Below are positions 15,301 to 24,104 of a stretch of DNA of 64,000 nt, in pieces. This DNA is from Mya arenaria (taxonomy: Eukaryota > Mollusca > Bivalvia > Myida > Myidae): the NCBI RefSeq assembly GCF_026914265.1, contig NC_069129.1, forward strand, positions 26,333,650 to 26,397,649, in the 5' to 3' direction. Numbering within the stretch: position 1 is the first letter of the stretch; the number at the start of each line of letters is the position of its first letter. Below the pieces are notes generated by a model. It was given only the letters and a program-made list of their open reading frames with translations. It had not been told where the DNA came from and made no database searches. A program made the translations under genes and the position numbers.

Positions 15301-18300
15301 AAGGTCAACAGTGGAAAGTTTTTTTGTAGTACCATATTGCTATTTCAGTACAGTTTGATTTTAATTCTTGATAATGTATTATCTAAAAATTCAGAGTTTG
15401 CGGGAATAAATAAATAAAATATATTTTTTGTTTGATTTTCAATCCTGAAAATTATACACAAAATGTATCAAGCTGGCCATAGTTTGGAATGATGGCCATG
15501 ATATATGAACCTTAATTAACTGTCACTTTCAAGTTACTATAACCTCAATTAAAGGTGTTATGAAGCCCCTTAATCCCTTAGGAATTTATGACCATGTCAC
15601 ACATGTTGCCCATTAATGAATGTGCGACCTTCATTCCATTCTTTAATTGCATATATGAAAAGACAATACAATGCTTATAGCATTTTTTTACATATATACC
15701 ACATTATAATAGAATGTCCTTATATTTTTTTAAACTGAGAAATAAAAAATGTTAATAAAATCTTATGTTACACTTATGTAATTTGAAAGCATTTGGAACT
15801 CAATCTATAATACATTTATAACATCTTTGAACTCAATGTATACTTTTGTATTTCTTAAACATTGTCTGCTAAATCATGATATTTTGAAGAATTTTATTCA
15901 AAGTTCAACTCATTTTATTGTCTTTTTTATTGATGACAAAATGTTTTAAAAAAAGTTTTTAAAAAAACTAAAAGAAAAACAAACGCTGTTTCAATTAATT
16001 GATGGAGCAGTACCATGCACATAATATATTGTGTGAGGATTTCCTCAGGGAGATAAGGAAGATTTATGGCTAAATGACTAAATAGCTAAATGGACAGTCG
16101 AGCATTTTTTTACTTATTTCAATGTAAATATTTAATGAATTATTGTATTATCATGTGTTTTAAGTATGTATATTTTGTATGTACATTGCATATTTTTTGT
16201 TTGTTATATTTTTAGTCTTAATATATTCTTGATTTTTAAAAGAAATTTCAAAATAAATTGTTTACTGTTGTAGTTATTTTCTTAAAAAGGTGAGAAATTA
16301 AGGGGTTGAAAAGTCTTCATTTATTAGGGGTTGAAAAGTCTTTGTTTAAAGTGGGGTTGAAAAGTCTTGGCACTTTTAGGGGTTGAAATGACAAAGGGGT
16401 TGAAAAGTCTTTGATTCCACAAATGCCAAAGGGGTTGAAAAGTCTTGGGGTTGAAAAGTCTGACAGCCGTTCATTCTGTCCAACAACATGCAATTGGTTT
16501 ACTGCGGCCTGGTTTCTTTGGCAATTGTTCATTACATACAACATTTAGCCACAATAATGCGCGTTTAGGGGACTTTTGTAACATTTGGATGTTCATTTTG
16601 TTCCCTAAAGTCGACTATTCCATATCAATGTAAAATATATTCTTTAACTGTTACTCCACAATTGTAAACACCTCGCTGTTAAATAAAAACACAAAAATTA
16701 CACTATAATTATTTTAGCCAATACCTTTCACTTATTACACATAAATTATAATGAAACACAAATAATAAGTTTAATTTACAGGGTTCTCAAAATGGTTGTA
16801 GAAACCATAAGGTCACATTCTTTTCTGACATATTTAATACTGATGATCTATCCTTACTTCGGCATATATGTAGGAGTCCTTCAGGTTCGAAATCGTATTG
16901 GTAAGAATTATCTGTAATTCGCGCATGCGCAGTTACGGTTACCTCTTAAAAGAAAACATTGCCGATGTCAAAAACATAGACACCCCAATAAAGTGGCAAA
17001 ATTACAACATCAGATTAACGTGACCATCTGCTAAAAAAAGATGTTTCGCTACGATGAACACTCGATATCTTCTAATTGGCCGTGATTGCAGATGGGTGTA
17101 GGAGACACATTTTGCTGACTGTATAATGCAAATATTTTTGATATTGTTCACCGAGTTAATTTTTTTCCACGTCCCAAATAAAACTGACTTTTTACTTATG
17201 TATTAATGATAAGGCTTTGCGTATACACAGGCTAAATTGCAGGTTTTATTAACATTTCATTAATCGTTACAATAATTAATCCGCAATAATCAATTGTTAT
17301 TTATTTCGCCTAATCCAAGTCCCATCCCATCACAAACAGCTGCGAAAGGATAACTAATTAACACATGTATTGCAATGTGTCGTGTATGTCAGCTGCAGAT
17401 CAAACGATTCACTTTGTGATGTCAGAGCACGAGCACACAACATTTTTCCATTTGATATGCAGCCGACATATACAACACATTTCAATACATGGTTAATAAG
17501 TTAAACTTGAGATTAAAGTCGCGTGGCAATGTATTGTATTTAAATTGGTCACTCGAATACCGTATGATCCCATTTTTCTCTAGGCTAGCCATTGTACTGT
17601 GTTTACCGCATCTGGGTCTAAATTGTAAAATTATCAGAAAAAATATAGTCAATAATCGTCCTGTGAGAAACTTCAAATCACGGCTGAAATGTTTGAATTC
17701 ACTGCAAATATGAATGAACTTTTATGATTCGCAAAATATGTATGTATGTCCGAATTATAAGTGTTTTTGGGTTTTTTTCACTTCAAAACTCCTAGAAAAA
17801 CAGTACCCAAATGGCTCAGAATCAGGAAATTGCATTCTTGTTTTCAATTTGGCCTGTTCAACTCAAACATTTTGAGAACCCTGATTTAGATCGACTTCTG
17901 TCAATAAAGCATCGCCATTTCGAAACCATCTAGCAGGTGCCCGTTATCTTTCCGCTCAATATACTTAGCGCTGGGATCTGTCATTCTGTGATAGGAAAAC
18001 AACAAGTGGGATATGGACGCGTAAATCCCAAATAAAAAATCGTCAAAGACTCTGAAGCGGCTGTTTATATGGACTAGTCTAGTCCGACATTCATTGAAAA
18101 ACCCTTCACCCTTCTTATAAAAAAACTTAACTAAAAGGTTGAAATCAGTCAATCTAACAAGCAAGTTAAACATTAACTGATATCAACCAATCCGATTTTG
18201 TTTTTTGTGCTCGGCAGAAAATCAAAAGACAAGCCCGTTATTAATAATAAACATCTTAAGATTAACAAATAGTAATCAACGAAACAAAATTTACCCAGCT

Positions 18301-18349
18301 TCTTGAACAGAGCATTGAAGTCAACATCTTGTCTTAACGTTGACCCCAT
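190..18349 (-). CDS. RTTN: Rotatin, 5' part of gene (14 exons, runs off the left edge)
   Basis: Rotatin is a large armadillo-like protein needed for centriole assembly and elongation and for cilia (fly orthologue Ana3). Fourteen exons read 18349 to 190, with GT/AG splice sites and mostly matching phases, giving about 680 residues; vertebrate rotatin is roughly 2,200, so the rest lies beyond the left edge. Recognition is by remembered similarity to vertebrate rotatin: an N-terminal KLG-H-LDEIR-RAL-ILSKLEH block, then [20 protein letters not shown] and LTLPQFC blocks, all in the right order and spacing. The start codon at 18349 is followed by 18 codons and a phase-1 donor. Intron 1 is about 4.2 kb and the last intron about 6 kb. 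One junction (exon 4/5/6 near 11.2-12.3 kb) does not keep phase as I read it, so a small exon may be missed there. Otherwise the frame is open. Confidence 0.9.
430..1120. repeat. Divergent tandem repeat, about 180 bp, left half
   Basis: Units share blocks such as GATTGGACAAAGG, AGTTATTGTTC, TGACT-AAG and AATATGGCTGGTTAT with spacing near 180 bases. The same family resumes at 2219-2530, so the field was split by the hAT-like element at 1129-2210. Confidence 0.7.
1129..2210. mobile_element. Non-autonomous hAT-like element with 8-bp target duplication
   Basis: 1,082 bases with terminal inverted repeats starting TAGTGATGGGC and ending GCCCATCACTA. It is flanked by a perfect 8-bp direct duplication GTAATTTC at 1121-1128 and 2211-2218. 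Eight-base duplications and TAGNGATGGGC-type ends are typical of hAT transposons. Subterminal ATCGATTAATCGG palindromes occur at both ends. No transposase is encoded; short open frames inside (for example 1804-1998 minus) resemble no protein I know. Confidence 0.85.
2219..2530. repeat. Divergent tandem repeat, about 180 bp, right half
   Basis: Continues the 430-1120 family after the hAT-like insertion, with the shared blocks GTTATCAAACTTGTCC, GATGATTGGACAA and CTCAAGTGACTCAAGCAATATGG. Confidence 0.65.
2581..2720. repeat. Perfect 70-bp tandem duplication
   Basis: The 70 bases from 2581 to 2650 are repeated exactly at 2651-2720 (each starts CATCTCACCAATTTTTATTT). The absence of any difference between copies points to a very recent duplication or an assembly artefact. 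Confidence 0.9.
2949..3105 (-). repeat. tRNA-derived SINE-like heads, tandem
   Basis: On the minus strand, two or three successive copies carry a pol III A-box-like TGGTCTAGTGATTAAGG and a B-box-like GGTTCAAGCC about 35 bases apart, as in tRNA-Glu/Leu-like SINE heads. The clearest is 3011-3072; diverged copies flank it (2949-3006, and 3073-3105 partial). Mismatched stems argue against a working tRNA. Confidence 0.6.
3106..3770. other. Intron, no feature seen
   Basis: AT-rich RTTN intron sequence with no open frame, splice pair or repeat structure that I can recognise. Confidence 0.5.
3780..4752. repeat. Tandem repeat, about 145 bp, six copies, in a bounded block
   Basis: The block AAAGTTATTGGGCAGAAACC recurs at about 3931, 4076, 4221, 4365, 4514 and 4660. 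Each unit includes GTGACCTTGACC, CAAAAGCAATCCCAAGCTAG and ATCAATATCTATCAAT. The field is bounded by GAAACCAGGTTTTTGT on the left and a related inverted AAAACCTGGTT on the right, suggesting the array sits inside a transposable element. Confidence 0.75.
4793..5145. mobile_element. MITE-like element with AAAGGGAC termini
   Basis: About 353 bases, with inverted ends TTTAAAGGGACTGGACACC and the reverse complement of GGTCTTGTCCCTTTAAA. Related partial copies occur at about 9522-9700 and 12650-12820, and a shorter relic lies at the end of each 4.1-kb unit (for example about 48533-48600). Confidence 0.65.
5220..6250. repeat. Tandem repeat, about 143 bp, GACCTAGTTTTTGACC family
   Basis: Units share TTTGACCTAGTGACCTAG, TTTTGACC, ATATTATGCAGACAAATATT and CTGACCAAGTTTCAT in the same order. 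About six diverged copies. A related field lies at 22940-23770. Confidence 0.75.
6349..6461 (-). CDS. RTTN: RTTN exon 13
   Basis: Starts after a poly-T tract and CCAG and ends at a GTGAGT donor in phase 2. It encodes [19 protein letters not shown] and then [17 protein letters not shown], matching the ADQALRSFSYHQHFPLI region. It joins in phase to exon 14 about 6 kb away. Confidence 0.88.
6976..7188 (-). CDS. RTTN: RTTN exon 12
   Basis: 213 bases, phase 0-0, acceptor TTTCCAG, donor GTTTGT. It encodes a long alpha-helical stretch with [20 protein letters not shown] followed by [11 protein letters not shown], matching the AYLEQLNSENYSIY and CTCNFL blocks of vertebrate rotatin. Confidence 0.9.
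7622..7810 (-). CDS. RTTN: RTTN exon 11
   Basis: 189 bases, phase 0-0, acceptor TTTTCAG, donor GTTTGT. It encodes [20 protein letters not shown], an acidic Asp/Asn-rich loop, then [20 protein letters not shown], helix repeats matching the MAFISISLFAVRLLQTLLP region of rotatin. Confidence 0.88.
8088..8444 (-). pseudogene. Three decayed tandem copies of RTTN exon 10
   Basis: Copies lie at about 8341-8444, 8195-8288 and 8088-8150, spaced about 140-160 bases. The nearest copy keeps an AG acceptor at 8445, most of the reading frame ([19 protein letters not shown]) and a GTAAGT donor, but has an in-frame TAA where exon 10 has a proline codon and is a few bases shorter. The other two copies align over the CATGGTRATRACC and CAAGGTCA blocks but are frame-broken. 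They look like tandem exon duplications that died. A regulated poison exon is an alternative for the nearest copy. Confidence 0.7.
8496..8603 (-). CDS. RTTN: RTTN exon 10 (symmetric phase 0-0)
   Basis: 108 bases, 36 codons, phase 0 on both sides, with acceptor TTTTCAAG and donor GTAAGT. It reads [20 protein letters not shown] and onward to SMAAREC. Degenerate copies of this exon with similar flanks follow it in the downstream intron (see the entry at 8088-8444). Confidence 0.88.
9226..9388 (-). CDS. RTTN: RTTN exon 9
   Basis: Phase-2 acceptor, phase-0 donor GTAAGA. It encodes [16 protein letters not shown], then [20 protein letters not shown] and ends at RSTDQ. The LPQFC-VLE-ALPLL block is characteristic of rotatin. 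Confidence 0.92.
9522..9700. repeat. Partial copy of the AAAGGGAC-type MITE
   Basis: Begins TTAAAGGGGCTAGACACCAG, then GATGGTCCCAAAATC, as at the ends of the element at 4793-5145. The right end is not clear. It lies in the intron between RTTN exons 8 and 9. Confidence 0.5.
9905..10050. repeat. Tandem TATACA-rich repeat, about 25 bp
   Basis: GTGTATATACAG and variants recur about seven times in the RTTN intron between exons 8 and 9, ending within 15 bases of the exon 8 donor. Open frames across it are a by-product of the repeat. Confidence 0.7.
10060..10216 (-). CDS. RTTN: RTTN exon 8 (Ser/Gly-rich linker)
   Basis: Phase-1 acceptor ATTTCAG, phase-2 donor GTATGT. It encodes a Ser/Pro/Gly-rich linker with a [19 protein letters not shown] block, matching a rotatin PSVVGRTGQRPRGDG block at the same place. 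A vertebrate-like linker this similar is strong support for orthology. Confidence 0.88.
10657..10801 (-). CDS. RTTN: RTTN exon 7
   Basis: Starts [14 protein letters not shown], continues with a helix-rich armadillo-like stretch containing YVTCLRSRI and ends [13 protein letters not shown], matching the CMYLRNRL and HRDPGFF blocks of vertebrate rotatin. The donor is GTTAGC, phase 1. Confidence 0.9.
11134..11248 (-). CDS. RTTN: RTTN exon 6
   Basis: Acceptor TTGTTTCAG and donor GTAACT. It encodes [11 protein letters not shown], then [19 protein letters not shown], nearly identical to the rotatin [15 protein letters not shown] block. It ends in phase 0 and joins cleanly to exon 7. Confidence 0.92.
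11673..11723 (-). CDS. RTTN: RTTN exon 5 (tentative short exon)
   Basis: A 51-base candidate between AAAATAG and GTGAGT. In phase 1 it reads [17 protein letters not shown]; in phase 0 it reads a WLPTHTP string that resembles the rotatin WLPLTTTD block. Neither reading keeps phase both with exon 4 and with exon 6, so the boundaries are provisional and another small exon may exist nearby. Confidence 0.45.
12327..12551 (-). CDS. RTTN: RTTN exon 4 (low-complexity linker)
   Basis: The phase-1 acceptor joins to [16 protein letters not shown] and the exon ends at a GTATGT donor. The content is polar, Pro/Gly/Ser-rich and weakly conserved, matching the unstructured linker that follows the first rotatin domain. 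It is assigned from position, splice sites and phase rather than from strong similarity. Confidence 0.75.
12985..13190. repeat. Tandem repeat, about 57 bp, four copies
   Basis: Units contain CTTTACCACTGCAGGGCTAG, GGGCTTGGGCTTC and CAACAACT. A further single relic (CCAGTGCAGGGCTAGTGTGC) is at about 14720. It lies in the intron immediately after RTTN exon 3. Confidence 0.7.
13209..13398 (-). CDS. RTTN: RTTN exon 3
   Basis: The acceptor TTTATATAG at 13399 gives phase 0, keeps the reading frame and preserves spacing to the DIGAIEFL block. A more pyrimidine-like AG 15 bases downstream would break the frame. The donor is GTATGT. The exon ends in phase 1. Confidence 0.88.
13948..14135 (-). CDS. RTTN: RTTN exon 2
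   Basis: Acceptor TTTGCAG at 14136-14142 and donor GTACAG. It encodes the rotatin N-terminal armadillo-like domain: an [18 protein letters not shown] block, then [18 protein letters not shown] and LLCRLSE, which follow vertebrate rotatin closely. This is the single most diagnostic exon for the gene identity. Confidence 0.92.
14779..16462. mobile_element. Transposon-like element with subterminal arrays of AGACTTTTCAACCCCT
   Basis: The left 220 bases hold nine copies of AAGACTTTTCAACCCC or close variants. The right 170 bases hold seven copies in inverted orientation. The outermost units start CAGGACTTTTCAAC and CAGACTTTTCAACCCC as an imperfect inverted repeat of about 38 bases. The middle (15.0-16.3 kb) is AT-rich with no coding signal. 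Clustered inverted subterminal motifs are typical of transposase-binding regions of non-autonomous DNA transposons. I see no convincing target duplication. It lies in RTTN intron 1. Confidence 0.6.
16779..17883. mobile_element. DNA transposon relic with CAGGGTTCTCAAAATG ends
   Basis: A 16-base perfect terminal inverted repeat CAGGGTTCTCAAAATG at 16779 and its complement ending at 17883. It is flanked by ATTTA on both sides (16774-16778 and 17884-17888), a possible 5-bp target duplication. The CAGGG end resembles hAT elements, but the duplication is shorter than their usual 8. No transposase frame. It lies in RTTN intron 1. Confidence 0.65.
18295..18349 (-). CDS. RTTN: RTTN exon 1 (start codon)
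   Basis: ATG at 18349-18347 begins [19 protein letters not shown], ending in phase 1 at a GTAAAT donor. The final KLG joins directly to the HHLDEIR start of exon 2, as in vertebrate rotatin, where the N-terminus is similarly short before this block. Confidence 0.85.
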
Positions 18350-19620
18350 TTAGTACTCCAAATGGAGACTGTCAGAGGTAGAAATCCCTATTTTATGTTA
18401 TGTTACGTTTTTGTCCGAACTTGTTTTGAAACATCCGCCATTGATTAAAGACTACTCAAGGGAAGTCATTCAGAATGAGTTGGACATATCGGTAAAACCT
18501 GAAACGGCTAAAAAAAAAAAAAGCCGATACGTCAAATGGGGATCTCATGTTTTTTATTATAAGACATTCAATATCAATTTGGATATTATCTGTCTCAAAA
18601 ATGTTAATGTTCTATTGATTTAGTTGAAATAAAAAACTTTCTGGAAGTATGAAATTTATTAACTTATTAACATGCAAATTAGCACCGTTCTGGCACAAGT
18701 TAAGTACTAGAATCTTTATCTGGTCTTTCGGGTATACATGTGACAACATTTTTTAGAAGTTAAATAGGGCTAGCTGTTCAAAATGATAACATCAACTAGT
18801 TTGTGTCCAATATTACGACATAGGTCTTCTGCAATTATTTATGCATTTAGTTGCCCCGCTCACGTTTACATAACGTTGCTAGGGTGAACATTACTAGCCT
18901 CTTATTTTGAATTTTGTAATTTTGCATCTGAAAATGAATAAAAGGTATATAGAGCTATGAATGCTTAAGAACATTGAGTACAAAGATTAAAATAAGAATG
19001 TAACGGCACTTGTCCCGAAACTTTCCGAACACCCCTCGTACCTCCGGCCTCTCCCTCATGAAGCTGCTAGCATGTCTGTGCTCCCAGCGTCCCCCAGACC
19101 AGGCGATTAATTGCCGCAGATGTCACCGACCAGCACCGAGCTCGAGCACCTGGTGTGGTTCAAGTAACAATAGCTATTCACGACTTTTCCTGGAAGCGAT
19201 TAAAAGTTTAAGTGTACCCATGTATGACTAAATTACTTAAAACGACATCGAGGCAGTCATTCATTGTGTACACACTTGACAAAATCGACGAACATTTGAT
19301 AAAGGTACTCGATGTACAACTATACCCGGAGTTCCTTAACAACTGTGCTAAAGTATGCAATGTTTTCTTTAAAATGCTGCTCGACAACATAAGACAATCC
19401 TAAAACAGTAATTTATATTTCATTTTCGAAGAAATATTGTTTAAATTAATAGGAAACAACTGTCTATTGATTTTAGCCGATGCATTATCATTGTTCTTAA
19501 TCGTTTGTAAGATCTGACTGGTATGCATCCTTAATTATAAATGTGACCAACGTAATGTGTATAAAACAAACGTGTTATAATTACTGTTACTGTGACACCC
19601 TATAATCTCGTTTCATTATT
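18350..19620. other. Region upstream of RTTN, no gene seen
   Basis: This should contain the RTTN promoter; no TATA box is evident at a usual distance. A GC-richer patch at 19000-19160 includes GGGTGTTCGGAAAGTTTCGG on the minus strand, which recalls mariner-type ends, but no second end or transposase frame was found. Confidence 0.4.
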
Positions 19621-19625
19621 ATGTA

Positions 19626-19772
19626 CACGGTCGAATCCCGTTGGTTCGAACTCGTTTGGCTCGAAGTCCTCGTTGGCTCGAACTAGGTAATCATTCCCGG
19701 TTGGCTCGAACTTTTCGAGGCGTAAGGTATTTTCGCTGGTCCATGGGAGTTCGAGCCGTCGGGGTTCGACTG
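19626..19772. mobile_element. Pogo/Tc1-like MITE with TA target duplication
   Basis: 147 bases flanked by TA on both sides (19624-19625, 19773-19774). The termini are inverted, with GGTCGAATCCCGTTGG on the left against a right end reading CAGTCGAACCCCGACGG on the other strand. Internal TTGGCTCGAAC motifs repeat. TA duplication and such ends are typical of pogo-like members of the Tc1/mariner group. Related ends occur at 46355-46500. Confidence 0.7.
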
Positions 19773-20399
19773 TACTATCAAATTTGTATTGTGTTTGTAA
19801 ATATTTATTCTTATGTATGTATTACGGTATTACCACACACCATGTACATCTCCAGAAAATGGAGGAAAAAAGCTATATTATACATATACTTGTAATCATA
19901 TATATATGAGTATATAACATATACTATGTAATTATCTATTATTCAACATCTAGCTAAAACATACATGCAGTATATACCATGATACATATTATGAAATCAA
20001 TAACCAAGAGTATAAAATATCCCCGTACAAATTCATTGCTAATGGATTAACGTATTTCATTTGTTTCTCGTGACTACAGTTTGATAAACACTCTTTATCA
20101 ATTTATACAACCATTACTCAAGGAACGTGTCAGGGAAAACATGTACGTGTAAACCGTGATGATAGATGTTTTTTACATTTTTTTTTTCTTTTCGACGGTT
20201 AGTGCACTTACGGCCGATGTTACTATGCGGAACTACAGCACGGTACACGTATATTAGTATGTAGTTGGTTACCATTTTTTAGAATAGCCTGTTAGAAAAA
20301 AGTATTTGCAAAGAACTGTGGCTTAATTTATCATGAAATTAAGAAACAAATAGATTTTGCTTACAAATTCAGAAACAGTAGTGTACCAATATAAGAGTT

Positions 20400-21830
20400 T
20401 ATTGCGAAGTTCAGCGACTATCCGCATTGCTCCAGAAAGCCATTCTGCGTGAATTTGCAATGTAATTCGAAATAAAAGAAAAGTAGGGTTCGGTGGCTTG
20501 GGACGCCAGACTGGAGTGCAAATCAGAATTCATTGCGAGAGCTTATCAAAACATTATTAGGGGACAATCCACATTGCTCCAGAATGCCATTCTGCATGAA
20601 TTGGCAATGTAAACGGGAATATTTTATTTGCAACGATTGAGGGGACCGGGGCTTCAGATGGTGGTGAAAATCAGTGCTCATTGCGAGAGCTAAGCGTAAA
20701 ATCTTCAGAAAAAAATCCGCATTGACACAGAATCACATTCTACTAAAATGGGCAATGTAATCCGGAATAAAAAAAATGGGGGGAAAGGTTGGACGGGTGC
20801 GGCAGGCTTGGATGCAAATCAGTGCTCATTGCGAGAGCTGTGCGTAAAATGTTCAAGTGACAATTAGCATCGCTCCATAATGGCATTCTTCGTGAAATGG
20901 CAATGTATTCCGGAATTAAAAGATTCAGGAGTTGGGTGGCTGGGACAGCAAACGGCGTTACATATTAGTGCTCATTGCGAGGCGTGTGCGTAAAATGTAT
21001 AAGGGACACTCCACATTGCTCCAGAATGCCATTCTGCGTGAATTTGCAATGTAATACGAAATGAATTAAACTGGGATTTGATGGCAGGGGGCGGCAGACT
21101 GTGTTACAAATCAGTGTTCATTGCGAGAGATGTGCGTAATAGTTCAGAGGGCAATCCGAATTGCTCAAGAATGCATTCTGTGTGAATGGCAATGTAATAA
21201 AAAAGAATGCCTTTTTGCGTGAATCAATGTCATCCAGAATATATGTTAAGGGAAAAAATCGGCATTCCTGCAGAATGCAATCTGCGTGAATTGGTTATAC
21301 AATCCGGAATAAAAACAATCGGGGTTCGAGTGGCCGGTGGCGGCAGACAGGGGTGAAGATCGGTGCTTATTTCGAGATCTGTAAGTAAAATGTTCAGAGA
21401 CCATCTGTATTGCTGAAGAATGCCACTCTGCGTGAAGTAGTAACGTAATCCGAAATAACAAAATGGGGGTCAGTTGACTACCGACAGGCGGGAGTTTTCA
21501 GAGTCAATGAAGTGCGTAAAAAAGTTCAGGGACCTATCCATAGTGTTCTTGAGTGAAACTCAGCGTGAAATGTAAATGTAATTTGAAAAAAATGGGAATT
21601 TGTTGACCATCCGATTTGCGTCCGAGTGCAATTAGGTGTTCAGTGTGTGTAAAATATTAAGGCGACTATTCGCACAGTTAGAAGGTTATCGCGTGAATTG
21701 GCAGTGTAATCCGGAATAAAAAATGGGATTGGGATTATTCTCCTCCGGGCGTCAGAGTGCATTTTTAATGTTCAGTGTCACTGCTGTGCGTTAGTAGTTG
21801 AGGGGACTATCCGCAGTGCTTAAACGCAAA
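20400..21830. repeat. Satellite of about 145 bp with hairpin core, about ten units
   Basis: Each unit carries CATTGCTCCAGAATGCCATT followed by CTGCGTGAATTGGCAATG, then a G-rich stretch and GTGCTCATTGCGAGAGC. CATTGC pairs with GCAATG and AGAATG with CATTCT, so each unit can form a stem-loop. Units near 20.4-21.1 kb are best conserved; they decay towards 21.8 kb. Confidence 0.75.
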
Positions 21831-22935
21831 GCAAACACTGTAATCAGGCCGGTGTATGCATGCTTTAAATCCAGATGTTCTTTAAATATAACATCAAAAC
21901 CTGACCAACTGACTGTTTTTTTTATATTTGTTTGTACAAACGAACCCATACTAAAGCTTTCCAAATAAGAGAATGTATGTACGAAGTCATTGCGCCTATG
22001 ATTATTTTACCAATTTTATTTTGGAACTATTTTCACAGCCAATATGCGATACTTATTTATGATAACTATTTTAAAACAAATACATTCCATTTTGTGTTGT
22101 TCCTTTTTTCTATTAATATTCGACAAGTTGTAACAGTCAGCTAGTAACCAGTTAAATATAAAACCATAGGATCTGTATCTTACATTATGCATTAAAAATA
22201 CTACAATATGATTATCCTATGAATAAATTACGGCTAAAACAAATTGTAGTATCATATTTGTCAGGAGCCGTGTACTTTGCCGAAATTTTGGGTGCAGGAC
22301 AAAGTGAACCACTTCCGAAGTGTACCATTTCAGGACCAAGTGAACCACATACACGTCATAGTAGTGGCTATCGTGTGATGACACACTGCATGAAATGGGA
22401 TAATAGCTAGTAATTATCACTGTTTTAATCCAATACTTTACTTTTAAAGTACAATTATTAATTAATTAAATCCAGATTTATTTGTTTTTATGACATGATT
22501 GAGTTGTAAAGAACAAACACAGAGATTTTTGTTTTAATAAATATCGAATAAAATTTAACATGTTTATACAAAGTATGAAGTATTCATAATATATTATTGG
22601 GTATTAAATGAAAAAGGGTAATTTTGTTGTTGGATTTTTAATATTTTTTTTTCAAAACGTTGTTATATCAAAATACAAAATACTAATAATTAAACACTTT
22701 TATATGGTCAATAATGTATTCATATTACCTTAAAATCATTAATCAAGAAAATAAAATTTTCAACTCCGAGAAACCTGAGTTGATCAAGATTTTTAGAAAA
22801 AAGCTTAGGATTTTTAAGACAGTCCTTTATAACCGTGGAAAGTGCTCTTTATTGGCTGGTTTATGGTCTTTATATGACATTTTTTCCCCCAATATTAAGA
22901 AAGTTATCTTTAAATAAGAGGATACTTAAAGGCCC
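21831..22935. other. Intergenic, no gene seen
   Basis: AT-rich sequence. Open frames of 60-71 codons occur on both strands, but none has splice signals or composition suggesting coding. Confidence 0.45.
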
Positions 22936-22939
22936 TGTA

Positions 22940-23770
22940 TCGCTTACCTGATCCAATAAAGATCATCAAGAATAACATTCTGATCAAGTTCTATGAACTA
23001 TGTGACCTCTAGAGTGCTTACAAGCTTTTCCAATGATTTGACCTAATGACCTAGTTTTTGATCACACATGACCCGGATTTAAACTCGACTTAGAGATTAT
23101 TAATATAAACATTCTGACCAACTTTCATGAAGATACAGTTATAAATGTGAGCTTTATAGTGTTAACAAGCTTTTCCTTAAATTTGACCTTGTGCCCTAGT
23201 TTTTGACCACATATGCCCAAGATTCGAACTTGGCCTAGAGCTAATCAATATATACTGGCCTAGAGCTAATCAATATATACTTTCTTACTAAGTTTTATAA
23301 ACATACAGTCATAAATGTGACCTCTAAGAGTGCTAACAAGCGTTTCCTATGATTTGACCTGGTGACCTTGTTTTTGACCGCACATGACCCAGATTTAAAT
23401 TTGACTTAAAGATTATTAATATAAACATTCCGACCAACCTTCATGAAGATACAGTCATAAATGAGTCCTCTACAGTGTTATCAAGCTTTTCAATTTGACC
23501 TGGTGACCTAGTTTTTGACCGCACATGACCCAGATTCGAACTCGACCTAGAGATTATTAATAATAACATTCTGACCAGGTTTCCTGAGGATACAGTCATA
23601 AATGTGACCTCTATAGTGTTGACAAACTTTTTCCTTTAATTTGACCTGGTGACCTAGTTTTTAACCCCAGATGACCCAATATCGAACTCGTCCAAGATTT
23701 TATTGAGGGTAAAATTCTGACCAAGTTTCAATAAGATTGTGCTCAAATTGTGACCTTTAGAGTGTTAACA
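22940..23770. repeat. Tandem repeat, about 145-150 bp, GACCTAGTTTTTGACC family
   Basis: About five and a half units sharing TTTGACCTGGTGACCTAG, TTTTTGACC, ACATGACCCAGATT and ATAAACATTCTGACCA. It is clearly related to the array at 5220-6250, though 17 kb away. Confidence 0.75.
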
Positions 23771-24104
23771 GTCAAATTGTTGACGACGGATGACTACGAC
23801 GGGCACGTTCACAATAGCTCTAATCCTACCTGAATCGAAATGTTTCTTTACATTTGTTGCCGTGTATTTATAGCTGCATACAACGACAAGGACAACAAAT
23901 AAATATAAGTTAAGCGCTGTTTTCCTTTCACTTTTTATCATTTTTGTAAATGTACGAGATGATAATTTATTAAATAACATAATGACAAAAATACAGAATA
24001 GAACAAATGAATGCTACAACATTAATGACGATGATGCGACTGTAGAAGCCGTGATTACAGACAGAATGTCAGACAACATATAAAACTTTCAATCTAAACA
24101 AGGA

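Noticed and set aside
19010..19231. Plus-strand 73-residue frame with a start codon
   Set aside because: Located in a GC-richer patch containing mariner-like GGGTGTTCGGAAAGTTTCGG on the other strand. No domain or splice signal.
20400..21830. CRISPR-like regular spacing of repeats
   Set aside because: The repeats are about 145 bp, diverged and contiguous without unique spacers, in a eukaryotic context.
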